Positions 43,261-50,138 of a stretch of 50,138 nt of DNA are shown in pieces. Source of the DNA: Victivallis vadensis (GTDB taxonomy: Bacteria > Verrucomicrobiota > Lentisphaeria > Victivallales > GWF2-50-93); the NCBI GenBank assembly GCA_945883805.1, contig CAMCYE010000012.1:1-50138 (forward strand), given 5' to 3'. Positions within the stretch are counted from its first letter, which is position 1, and every line of letters starts with the position of its first letter. The translations under genes and the position numbers were made by a program. The notes below the pieces were generated by a model, which was not told the DNA's origin, did not search any database, and worked only from the letters and a program-made list of their open reading frames with translations.

Positions 43261-43995
43261 TTATTTTTCAGCTTTTTTCTGGGCTTTCGCCTTCGCATAA
43301 TTCTTTTTCATGACTATGAGGTCGTTCTGTTTCTTTTCCAATTCCTGCCTATATGAGTCAGCTTTGTCCTTTGCGGTCGAAGCGGCATCACCGATTGTTG
43401 AAGCGGCCTTTTTCTGGGTTGAGTTCGCCCGCGATGTTCCGCCGGTGGTTAAAAATCCTCCGTTCCATCCGACCACGGAAGTGTTGCCGCCGCCGGAATC
43501 ATTGCCTCCGTCATTGGAGGGTCGGTGAAAGATGGAGGTGCTTTTGTTCAAACAGTCCTGGTATTCCTTGTCAAGTCTGGGGATTTCAACCTTCAGGAAT
43601 TTGATCCTGGCTTCTGTCTGCTGTATTTGAGTGTCAAGCTGATCTACCTGCCAGGTGAGTATGTTTCTCTGGTTTTCCGCCCTGGCGGACGCCTCTTCCG
43701 CATCCCTTTTTTTCTTTTCAGCCTTCTTTTTCTCATTGTATGCCAGCTGCTGGTTCTCATACTCCGTAACCTTTGCCGGGTCGTAATTGTATTTCTTCCT
43801 CACTTCCTCGGGCAGATCTGTGAACTTCACAAACAGTATCCCGGTTTTGTGCCCGACTTCCAGTCCGTCGGGACGTTGCGACATCACATACGGATTTTCC
43901 AGGACCTTGCCGTTCGGGAGGGTGTAGTTGGCCGCAACTAGGCTAAAGCAGGATACAATCGATATGATTAACAAAAATTTCAGTAAATATCTCAT
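43261..43995 (-). CDS. Secreted coiled-coil protein of unknown function
   Basis: The 244-residue protein has a signal peptide (LKFLLIISIVSCFSLVAA). A short globular part (YTLPNGKVLENPYVMSQRPD, VGHKTGILFVKFTDLP) follows, then a Lys/Glu/Ala-rich coiled coil at about residues 80-150, a Gly/Ser/Asn-rich loop (NDGGNDSGGGNTSVVGWNGG) and a second coiled coil at the end. The N-terminal part, a short peptide about gene context and then helix, recalls SHD1-like or YjgF-unrelated periplasmic proteins, but I cannot assign it. AGGAAAGGA precedes the ATG. It lies 22 bases after the lipoprotein gene in the same operon. Confidence 0.7.
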   Translation of the reverse strand: MRYLLKFLLIISIVSCFSLVAANYTLPNGKVLENPYVMSQRPDGLEVGHKTGILFVKFTDLPEEVRKKYNYDPAKVTEYENQQLAYNEKKKAEKKKRDAEEASARAENQRNILTWQVDQLDTQIQQTEARIKFLKVEIPRLDKEYQDCLNKSTSIFHRPSNDGGNDSGGGNTSVVGWNGGFLTTGGTSRANSTQKKAASTIGDAASTAKDKADSYRQELEKKQNDLIVMKKNYAKAKAQKKAEK

Positions 43996-44017
43996 GGTTT
44001 AAATCCTTTCCTTTTTA

Positions 44018-44758
44018 TTATTTATCCAACTGTTCCGGCATATTGAATTCGGAATCGTAAACAGGCTTGTTCCATTCCACATCCTGGATATTGATTTCAA
44101 TAATCTTGTCTTCTGAAGTTGAGATTATCGTCATCGGGAAGTTGAATCCTCCGGTATTCCGGTAGTTGTGGAAAAACCTGTCCACATTTATAAAACCGGT
44201 TTGGGTATTGTGACATTCTTCGGTCTTCAGGACACGGTATGTGTCCTTGTCCACATAAACGACAACCGGTTCCATGCAGTACGCCGGCATGGGCGTGCAG
44301 GTGAGTTTAATGCAGGGTTTCTCATTGACAACCGCCTCGTCACCGATTTCGATTGATGAAAACAACGCCCTGAAGTTTTTTCTTGCAGGAAAATATTCCG
44401 CTTGGAATTTCAGGTCTGAAAGTTCCTTCCCGGTGATTTCGCGCAATCCGGACTTGGTTGAAAATTCCCAGCCTTTGACGCCGTCGCACGCCTTGATGAA
44501 ACTTTCACCGTCCAATTCGGCCTCAACCCGCATTTTTCCGGGAAATTTGAATTTGACGGTCAGGTTGGCAGTTTTTCCGTCGGCAATTTTCACAGTGCCT
44601 GTGGTTACTTCCGTATCGATGGTTCCGGCATTGTTTTTCGGATCGGTCGCCGTTCTGATTTTTGCTATGATGCCGTCAACTTTTTCGGTAGTGCTCTGGC
44701 ATCCGGTCATGACTAGGACTGCGCAGATGACTCCGGCCAATACGCCTTGAATCCTCAT
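44018..44758 (-). CDS. Lipoprotein with LolA-like pattern
   Basis: The 246-residue protein has a lipoprotein signal (GVLAGVICAVLVMTGC, lipobox MTGC). The mature part alternates beta strands in the way of LolA/LolB or outer-membrane lipoprotein-sorting folds (FKFPGKMRVEAELDGESFIK, GWEFSTKSGLREITGKEL, VVVYVDKDTYRVLKTE, FPMTIIS). A role in lipoprotein or lipid handling is only suggested. A very strong ribosome binding site (AGGAGGGAG) precedes the ATG, and it heads the minus-strand operon lipoprotein, coiled-coil, cyclase, GDPD. The divergent DUF3300 gene shares its upstream region. Confidence 0.65.
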   Translation of the reverse strand: MRIQGVLAGVICAVLVMTGCQSTTEKVDGIIAKIRTATDPKNNAGTIDTEVTTGTVKIADGKTANLTVKFKFPGKMRVEAELDGESFIKACDGVKGWEFSTKSGLREITGKELSDLKFQAEYFPARKNFRALFSSIEIGDEAVVNEKPCIKLTCTPMPAYCMEPVVVYVDKDTYRVLKTEECHNTQTGFINVDRFFHNYRNTGGFNFPMTIISTSEDKIIEINIQDVEWNKPVYDSEFNMPEQLDK

Positions 44759-44870
44759 AAACTCCCTCCTGTTAATTTATTTAAACTCCTGTTAGAGTAG
44801 CACAGTTTCACGTATCTGTCCATATTCATGATTTTTCTTGTTTGGCGGGATTTTTAAACGAACCTTTGGT

Positions 44871-44898
44871 TTGATACGCGAAATTTGCGTATTATAGT
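44871..44898 (+). promoter_or_regulatory. Candidate promoter with palindrome in the spacer
   Basis: TTGATA (44871-44876) and TATAGT (44893-44898) are 16 bases apart, 39 bases ahead of the DUF3300 start. The palindrome TACGC-GAAATTT-GCGTA spans about 44875-44891, within the spacer, and could be an operator. The sequence match is moderate. Confidence 0.4.
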
Positions 44899-44937
44899 AA
44901 ACGGAGAAGCCACATATATACAACAAAAAGGTGATTT

Positions 44938-46158
44938 ATGAGAATCTTCTTTTTTCCCGCCTTTTTTCTTGCCGTTATGCTTCCCCTCGGAGCGCAGGAA
45001 CAGCCTATTGATGCAGGTGCTGCGGTCAAGTCGCCGATACAGGTTTCAGCTCCAGTGCAGAAGCAGTTCACCGATTCACAGATTGAACAGCTTGTCGCCC
45101 CGATCGCACTTTATCCGGACAAACTCCTTGCGCAGGTTCTTGCAGCATCCACGTATCCCACGGATGTTGTCAGCGCCGCGCGATGGGTCAAAGGCAATCC
45201 CTACCTCTCCGAAAGCGACATAAAGACCGAGCTTCATAACAAGAAATGGGATCCCAGCGTGCAGGGGCTGGTGTTTTTTCCGGAGCTTCTCGCCAAGATG
45301 AACGACAATCTCGACTGGACCAAGGATCTCGGTGATGCGTTCATGGCACAGCAGAAGGATGTGATGGATACCGTGCAGGTCATGCGGGGCAAGGCGAAAG
45401 ATGCGGGAACCTTGAAGTCCGACGACAATCAGAATGTCGATGCGACGAAGGAAGGCGAGATACAGATAGAGAGCGCAGATCCGGAAACGGTTTATGTTGA
45501 CAATTATGTCCCGTCGGAATCGTATGGGTCATGGGGCAGTGGTATTTCGTATGATTATCCGGGTGTCATAGTCGCCCCTGCATGGCCGTGGCACCGCTAC
45601 GGTTATGGCTGGGCATTGGGTTATGGCTGCGCCTGGCGCAACGGATATATCTCTCACTACGGCAACAATTATTTTGCGAATTCAAACAGGTATAATGCCA
45701 ACAATCTGGGAGATGCCAATAATCGCGCGGATCTCGCAAATAAACCATGGACTCATCAGCAGTTTACCCAGAGGACTGCCGCTCTGTCCACACAACAGAT
45801 ATCGCAGCAGTTAAGTGCTGACAGGCAGATTGCCGGGAATTTTAATGGAGCCGAGTCCCGGGCCGCACAGAATTTGCGGGGGAACGTTCCTGAAGTTGGC
45901 GCCAGGCCCAATGCTGGCACGGCGGCAGGGAATATCCAAAATACTAACCGTTCGTCTGATGGATTCCAGGACAGGAATAACGCTTTCGCCGCCACACAGA
46001 GTAATGCCAGCCTTGAACGGGCTTACAGCGACCGTGGATACACAAGCCGCACGAACAGTCCTTCCTCAGTGAACCGTTCCGCAAATGTTTCCCGCGGGGG
46101 AGCTACCCGTTCCAGTGGCGGAGGATCGCGTGGTGGCGGTGGTGGTGGAAGAAGGTAG
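44938..46158 (+). CDS. DUF3300 domain secreted protein
   Basis: The 406-residue protein has a signal peptide (FFFPAFFLAVMLPLGAQ). The DUF3300 domain covers about residues 45-190: IEQLVAPIALYPDKLLAQVL, AASTYPTDVVSAARWVK, WDPSVQGLVFFPELLAKM. A Trp/Tyr/Gly-rich stretch (about 205-240) and a long Asn/Ala/Arg-rich low-complexity tail ending in RGGATRSSGGGSRGGGGGG follow. The function of DUF3300 is unknown. AAAGGTG precedes the ATG. The next gene encodes DUF2950, a combination that recurs in other bacteria, though a paired repeat separates them here. Secretion to the periplasm is likely. Confidence 0.85.
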   Translation: MRIFFFPAFFLAVMLPLGAQEQPIDAGAAVKSPIQVSAPVQKQFTDSQIEQLVAPIALYPDKLLAQVLAASTYPTDVVSAARWVKGNPYLSESDIKTELHNKKWDPSVQGLVFFPELLAKMNDNLDWTKDLGDAFMAQQKDVMDTVQVMRGKAKDAGTLKSDDNQNVDATKEGEIQIESADPETVYVDNYVPSESYGSWGSGISYDYPGVIVAPAWPWHRYGYGWALGYGCAWRNGYISHYGNNYFANSNRYNANNLGDANNRADLANKPWTHQQFTQRTAALSTQQISQQLSADRQIAGNFNGAESRAAQNLRGNVPEVGARPNAGTAAGNIQNTNRSSDGFQDRNNAFAATQSNASLERAYSDRGYTSRTNSPSSVNRSANVSRGGATRSSGGGSRGGGGGGRR

Positions 46159-46240
46159 GAGGAGGGGACGAATTATGAATTACGAATTACGAATTGGGAA
46201 TTGGGAATTGGGAGTTAATTCTAAGGGAGTTTTTTAGAAA

Positions 46241-46294
46241 GTGGTACAGCCGTCTCGGCTGTAATTAAAGACACAGGCGAGACGCCTGTACCAC
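46241..46294. repeat. Paired-hairpin repeat with compensatory change
   Basis: Two arms (46241-46262 and 46273-46294) share GTGGTACAG/CTGTACCAC ends. The right arm has CAGGCG-TCT-CGCCTG; the left has CAGCCG-TCT-CGGCTG. The two differences break pairing between arms but keep each arm's own hairpin. The copy at 7374-7440 has the unchanged form on both sides. Confidence 0.85.
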
Positions 46295-46346
46295 ATTTAA
46301 AAAACAAAGTATCATAAACATGTATGACATATCAGGGAGAATAAAC

Positions 46347-47264
46347 ATGTATAAGATGAAATATTTTATGATTGCAGCCGTCATCTCGCTTTTTATTTCC
46401 GGATGTGCGTCCGTGAAACCGGAAGTGGGACAAGTTGTATTTTCATCGCCGGAAGAAGCGGTTGCCGCGCTCTGCGACGCCTCCAAGAAGAATGATGTGA
46501 AACGTCTTATGGAGATTTTTGGTCCCAACGCAAAGGACATTGTTTATTCCGGAGATGAGAATCTTGACGCTGAGGCAAGGGCTATGTTCGTAAAAAAAGT
46601 TGGAGAGAAGACTGTTCTTGTCAAGGACGGGGAGCTTATCTGCGTTGAGGTTGGAAGTGATAATTTTCCTTTCGCCATGCCTCTCGCAACATATGATGGA
46701 AGCGCGTTTTTCTATACGGCTGGAGGGATAGATGAACTTGTCAATCGCAGGATCGGCAGGAGCGAGTTGAATGCAATCAGGATTTGCAGGACTATTGCCG
46801 ATGCCCAGGTGAATTATGCCAGGATGAAACTTGCCACCGGAGCCGCCAAAGAGTACGCCGGCAAGTTCTTCGGAGACAAAGATGCCAAGGACGGCCTTTA
46901 TTGGGATAATAACAATAAAGACGTCAATGAGAAAAGTCCTCTGGGCGCACTCATCGTTCTCGCATCGCAGGATGTCCCGGCTGAAAGCCGCAAGCCGTAC
47001 TACGGATATTTCTACAAGATGCTGACCGCGCAGGGACCAGATGCTCCGGGAGGCAGGAAATCCTATATCGTTGACGGCAAGATGAAGAACGGTTTTGCGA
47101 TGGTCGCATATCCGGCGAACTACGGAGTCTCAGGGATAAAAACTTTTATCGTTTCCAAGAACGGGGTCGTGTTTGAGAAGGACCTGGGGGATGACAGTTC
47201 AAAGCTGGCGGCGGCGATGAGCGAATTTAATCCGGACGACACTTGGAATACGGTAGAGGATTGA
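46347..47264 (+). CDS. DUF2950 lipoprotein
   Basis: The 305-residue protein has a lipoprotein signal (MIAAVISLFISGC, lipobox ISGC). It matches the DUF2950 pattern along its length: FSSPEEAVAALCDASKKNDV near the start, the middle NAIRICRTIADAQVNYAR, and SYIVDGKMKNGFAMVAYPAN with VSGIKTFIVSKNGVVFEKDLG at the end. The function is unknown; DUF2950 genes often accompany DUF3300 genes. I chose the ATG at 46347 since AGGGAGA lies 6 bases upstream; the earlier ATG at 46320 lies just after the repeat and adds nine unlikely residues. Confidence 0.85.
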   Translation: MYKMKYFMIAAVISLFISGCASVKPEVGQVVFSSPEEAVAALCDASKKNDVKRLMEIFGPNAKDIVYSGDENLDAEARAMFVKKVGEKTVLVKDGELICVEVGSDNFPFAMPLATYDGSAFFYTAGGIDELVNRRIGRSELNAIRICRTIADAQVNYARMKLATGAAKEYAGKFFGDKDAKDGLYWDNNNKDVNEKSPLGALIVLASQDVPAESRKPYYGYFYKMLTAQGPDAPGGRKSYIVDGKMKNGFAMVAYPANYGVSGIKTFIVSKNGVVFEKDLGDDSSKLAAAMSEFNPDDTWNTVED

Positions 47265-47452
47265 ATGTCCAATATCCAACACGAAATATCCAACCGGCAA
47301 GGGGAAGTTCTAAAGTGCGTAAGTGCGTAAGTTCGGAAATTAGAAGGTAGAATTTAGAAATTAGAAAACGAATTTTATAGTGAAGACGTGAGAAGAAGTT
47401 CTGGAGTTTGTTCTTTGTTCATAGGCTTGTTACGAATGCGGAAGCATTCCCC

Positions 47453-47534
47453 GGAGTGCGGTGACCCGTCGTCGCCAAGGCTATGCCGGACACGCAGAGT
47501 CACCGCTAGAGCGCAGACTTTGTCTGCGCACTCC
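47453..47534. repeat. GGAGTGC composite repeat, copy 3
   Basis: Bounded by GGAGTGCGGTGAC and GCGCACTCC, with GCGGTGAC pairing to GTCACCGC across the middle and the small hairpin GCGCAGACTTTGTCTGCGC at the right. Ends match the composites at 7574-7691 and 25854-25959. Confidence 0.6.
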
Positions 47535-47605
47535 CGGGACGGCATTCGCCGTCGTAATTGAATTCTGAAAATGGATATTGGACATTTCCGCCGTGGCGGA
47601 TTGGA

Positions 47606-47664
47606 TATTGGAGATTCAAGTTTTTCATAGTTTGTGTTTTTACCCACTGAAAATGAATAGGAAA
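47606..47664 (+). repeat. Interspersed repeat, copy 2 (partner at 4012-4072)
   Basis: TATTGGAGATTCAAG...TTTTTACCCACTGAAAATGAAT matches the copy at 4012-4072 in order and orientation with scattered substitutions. A GCCGTGGCGGA insertion and a second TATTGGACATT lie just upstream. Confidence 0.5.
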
Positions 47665-47671
47665 ACAACTT

Positions 47672-48880
47672 ATGAAATCCACTGCATCTGTATCAGGCGG
47701 AACCATGTCTGGGGAGGAGGATTTTTCTTTCGTCCTGGGTGGACCGCTCTTCCAACTTCTGCGCCGGGCGCGCTTGTCCGACGATGCACTTGATCTGGTG
47801 CGAAAACGAGTCATAGCCATCTCGCTATTCTCCTGGCTGCCGCTCCTGGTGCTAACGGCTCTGGAGGGACATGTATTGGGAAGCAATGCGGCCGTGCCTT
47901 TTCTCATGGATGTGGAAGTCCACATCCGCTTCCTTGTGGCGCTTCCGCTGCTGATCATTGCCGAGCTGGTGGTACACCGGCGCATGCGTTCGCTGGTGAA
48001 ACAATTCGTGGAACGGGATTTGATTTCCGGGAGTGACATGCCGCGTTTCAATGCCGCCATAGCGTCGGCGTTCCGGCTGCGCAATTCGGTACTCGCCGAG
48101 GTGCTGCTGATTGCCTTCGTTTATATCGTCGGCATAATGGTCGTCTGGCGGCAGTACATGGTTCTGGACGCTGCCACGTGGTATGCGACACCGTCCGCAG
48201 GGGGATCTACGCTCTCGCTCGCCGGAATCTGGTTTGCATATGTCAGTCTGCCGGTCTTCCAGTTCCTGTTGTTCCGCTGGTATTTCCGATTGTTCATCTG
48301 GATGCGCTTTCTCTGGCAGGTGTCGCGCATTGAATTGCGATTGGTTCCCACGCATCCTGATCGCGTCGGCGGTCTGGGATTTCTTTCCAATACGGTTTAC
48401 GCCTTCGTCCCACTGGCGGTGGCACATGGCGCGTTGTTTTCCGGAATGCTGGCAAACCACATTTTCCACCTCGGATCCAAGCTTACCGATTTCAAGATGG
48501 AGATTGCGGCTCTCGCCGTCTTTCTCCTGTGCGTAATCATCGGCCCTCTCTTGGTGTTTTCACCTCAACTTTCTCAGGCAAAGCGTAAGGGGCTTCGCGA
48601 ATACGGCACTCTGGCCCAGAGATACGTGCGTGACTTCGATGATAAATGGCTGCGCGGCGGTGCCCCTGCCGGTGAGCCTTTGGTGGGCAGTTCCGACATT
48701 CAGTCCCTCGCCGATATGGGCAATAGCTTCGAAGTGGTGAAGACTATGAAACTTGTACCTGTCTCCAGGGATGCCATCATTCTTCTTGCGGCCGCGACGG
48801 TGATGCCGATTGTTCCGCTCTTGCTAACCATGATGCCTTTGGAGGAACTGCTGAAAAAGCTGTTCGGAATCTTGTTCTAG
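47672..48880 (+). CDS. Polytopic membrane protein of unknown function
   Basis: The 402-residue protein has about six or seven membrane helices (VIAISLFSWLPLLVLTAL, FLVALPLLIIAELVV, VLLIAFVYIVGIMVVW, AYVSLPVFQFLLFRWYF, FVPLAVAHGALFSGML, IAALAVFLLCVIIGPLLV, and a C-terminal pair at VMPIVPLLLTMM). A conserved-looking cytoplasmic or periplasmic loop reads RIELRLVPTHPDRVGGLGFL. The long soluble stretch RYVRDFDDKWLRGG lies late. I do not recognise a transporter family. GGAAAA lies 8 bases before the ATG. Its GC-rich, arginine-rich codons resemble those of the cyclase operon more than those of the nearby lipoproteins. Confidence 0.75.
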   Translation: MKSTASVSGGTMSGEEDFSFVLGGPLFQLLRRARLSDDALDLVRKRVIAISLFSWLPLLVLTALEGHVLGSNAAVPFLMDVEVHIRFLVALPLLIIAELVVHRRMRSLVKQFVERDLISGSDMPRFNAAIASAFRLRNSVLAEVLLIAFVYIVGIMVVWRQYMVLDAATWYATPSAGGSTLSLAGIWFAYVSLPVFQFLLFRWYFRLFIWMRFLWQVSRIELRLVPTHPDRVGGLGFLSNTVYAFVPLAVAHGALFSGMLANHIFHLGSKLTDFKMEIAALAVFLLCVIIGPLLVFSPQLSQAKRKGLREYGTLAQRYVRDFDDKWLRGGAPAGEPLVGSSDIQSLADMGNSFEVVKTMKLVPVSRDAIILLAAATVMPIVPLLLTMMPLEELLKKLFGILF

Positions 48881-48884
48881 ATTC

Positions 48885-49038
48885 GTTGGGCGGAAGTCTT
48901 TCCGCACAGGAAATGCATATGAGCCGACCAGACGGTCAGCGTTCCCGGGAACGCCAAGCGTCTGCCCCGAGCTCATGATGGGACTCGGGATCTGAGACGA
49001 CTTGGCTTTAAAAATGTGCGGAACGTCTTCCGCCGAGA
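48885..49038. repeat. GTTCCCGGGAACGC repeat family, full-length copy D (inverted)
   Basis: The ends GGCGGAAGTCTTTCCGCAC and GTGCGGAACGTCTTCCGCC are inverted repeats; the core GTTCCCGGGAACGC lies at 48940-48953. Read on the minus strand the interior matches copy A block by block, including CTCAGATCCCGAGTCCCATC and GAGCTCGGGG. It begins 5 bases after the stop of the membrane protein gene; the rest of the gap to 49197 has no gene. Confidence 0.85.
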
Positions 49039-49197
49039 ATATAGTGTCCAGTTGGAATCAGGTAGGGTTATTCCCCATGGCGAAAAAGCGTAATGTAAAT
49101 TAGGGTATCACCAGTATCTGAGGGGGGCATAAAATATGATTTCATGCGCGGTCACTTTGCGGGGCAATCGAAAAATAATTTAAAAGGGACAAGGATT

Positions 49198-50138
49198 ATG
49201 TCTGAAAAAAAATTCATCGATGTCACGGAGCAGAAGCGGTTGAATGAAGCCCGCGAATCCGGAATTCCGTGGAAGAAATGGGGTCCCTATCTCAGTGAAA
49301 GACAGTGGGGCACCGTCCGCGAGGATTACAGCGACAACGGCGATGCCTGGAACTATTTCACCCATGACCAGTCACGTTCACGCGCCTACCGCTGGGGCGA
49401 GGACGGTCTTGGCGGAATCAGCGACGACAAACAGCAACTCTGTTTTGCCCTTGCCCTATGGAATGAGAAGGATCCCATCTTGAAGGAACGCCTGTACGGA
49501 CTCACCAACAGTGAGGCGAACCATGGCGAGGACGTTAAGGAATACTACTTTTATCTGGACAGCACCCCGACTCACTCCTACATGAAATATCTGTACAAGT
49601 ATCCTCAGCGCGAATATCCCTACGGTGAACTGATCGAGAAGAACCGTGGACGCTCCCGCGAGGAAATGGAGTACGAGTTGCTCGACACGGGGATCTTCAA
49701 TGACAACCGCTACTTTGACGTTTTTGCGGAATACGCAAAGGAAGGGCCGGAGGACATGCTCATCCGTATTACGGTTCATAACCGTGGTCCGGAATCGGCC
49801 AGGCTTCGTCTCCTGCCGACTCTCTGGTTCCGTAACACCTGGTCTTGGTTTGACGGCGGACCCAAGCCTTCTCTCAAGGAGGATGGAGCCGGAGTGATCA
49901 GGGCTTCGCATATCGAACTGGGCGATTATTTCCTGTCATGCGATGGAAAACCTGAACTGCTATTCACCGACAACGAGACAAACAATGAACGTCTCTGGGG
50001 ATCGCCAAGCTTATCAAAATACGTCAAGGATGCCTTTCACTCGTATGTAGTCTCCGGGAATCGCGACGCTGTCAATCCCGAAAAGAAAGGAACCAAGTCT
50101 GCTGCGCATTACTCGCTTGAAATTCCTGCCGGTGGCAG
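49198..50138 (+). CDS. GH63-like glucosidase family protein, cut by the window end
   Basis: An open frame of 313 codons runs off the window edge without a stop. It starts [20 protein letters not shown] and continues [77 protein letters not shown] and [16 protein letters not shown]. These blocks are characteristic of the bacterial glucosidase group related to GH63, whose catalytic (alpha/alpha)6 domain lies further downstream, outside the window. There is no signal peptide, so it is cytoplasmic. AAGG lies 3-6 bases before the ATG. It follows the GTTCCCGGGAACGC repeat copy D. Confidence 0.85.
   Translation, partial: MSEKKFIDVTEQKRLNEARESGIPWKKWGPYLSERQWGTVREDYSDNGDAWNYFTHDQSRSRAYRWGEDGLGGISDDKQQLCFALALWNEKDPILKERLYGLTNSEANHGEDVKEYYFYLDSTPTHSYMKYLYKYPQREYPYGELIEKNRGRSREEMEYELLDTGIFNDNRYFDVFAEYAKEGPEDMLIRITVHNRGPESARLRLLPTLWFRNTWSWFDGGPKPSLKEDGAGVIRASHIELGDYFLSCDGKPELLFTDNETNNERLWGSPSLSKYVKDAFHSYVVSGNRDAVNPEKKGTKSAAHYSLEIPAGG

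Larger units (their letters stand above)
47265..47671. other. Repeat-rich intergenic region
   Basis: No gene is visible. The region holds AAGTTCTAAAGTGCGTAAGT tandem units (about 47306-47340), the third GGAGTGC composite (47453-47534, with flanking GAATGCGGAAGCATTC and GACGGCATTCGCCGTC hairpins), and the second copy of the 4012-4072 repeat (47606-47664). Confidence 0.6.

Noticed and set aside
43525..43941. 138-codon plus-strand frame, hydrophobic
   Set aside because: It is the complement of the coiled-coil gene, whose Lys/Glu codons read as Phe/Leu on the other strand; a signal peptide and ribosome binding site support the minus gene.

Overview
This 50 kb window comes from a bacterial chromosome. 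Several features point to an anaerobic, carbohydrate-degrading member of the Planctomycetes-Verrucomicrobia-Lentisphaerae group, most likely Lentisphaerae/Victivallales or a close relative. These features are a solitary type II pseudopilin with an H-X8-DG motif, several Gfo/Idh/MocA dehydrogenases next to GH78- and GH20-type glycosidases, GntR/LacI-hybrid regulators, an oxygen-sensitive class III ribonucleotide reductase, and many short palindromic intergenic repeats. The taxonomic call is inference from gene content; there is no rRNA gene here and I found no tRNA gene.

Layout. 1-9 kb holds housekeeping genes: ftsK, a RodZ-like HTH membrane protein, then aroQ-accB-accC-asp23 (shikimate pathway plus the biotin part of acetyl-CoA carboxylase) and maf. 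9-12.5 kb is the anaerobic dNTP module: a tandem NrdR-box operator, nrdD without its glycyl-radical tail, a separate 49-codon ORF carrying that tail, and the activase nrdG. 12.5-13.7 kb has two minus-strand genes (a nucleotidyltransferase-fold protein and a methyltransferase). 13.9-19.7 kb is a sugar cluster (Gfo/Idh/MocA dehydrogenase, GH78-like, GH20-like), none with a signal peptide. 19.9-23.9 kb has a large lipoprotein lipase-like hydrolase and a DEDDh exonuclease. 24.5-28 kb is a second sugar cluster (GntR/LacI regulator, TIM-barrel isomerase, Gfo/Idh/MocA dehydrogenase). 28.3-36.9 kb is a third cluster: a GntR/LacI regulator behind a consensus promoter, a pseudopilin, and two very large secreted proteins that look like uncharacterised glycosidases. 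37.4-39.8 kb has a secreted orphan, queD-queE and a K+ channel-like protein. 40-44.8 kb is a tight minus-strand operon: lipoprotein, secreted coiled-coil protein, membrane adenylate/guanylate cyclase, membrane glycerophosphodiesterase. 44.9-49 kb has DUF3300 and DUF2950 proteins and an orphan membrane protein. The window ends inside a GH63-like glucosidase.

The gaps between genes are unusually rich in interspersed palindromic repeats. I distinguish at least six families: a GTTCCCGGGAACGC-centred family (4 copies, two full-length and two deleted), paired mini-hairpins, bead-like GGAGTGC composites, an AAGTTGyGGC hairpin, ACCACAGAGG-type repeats, and a TA-flanked MITE-like element touching the maf stop codon. 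The observations most worth a second look are the split class III ribonucleotide reductase with its NrdR operator, the secreted giant-enzyme island, and the repeat families.
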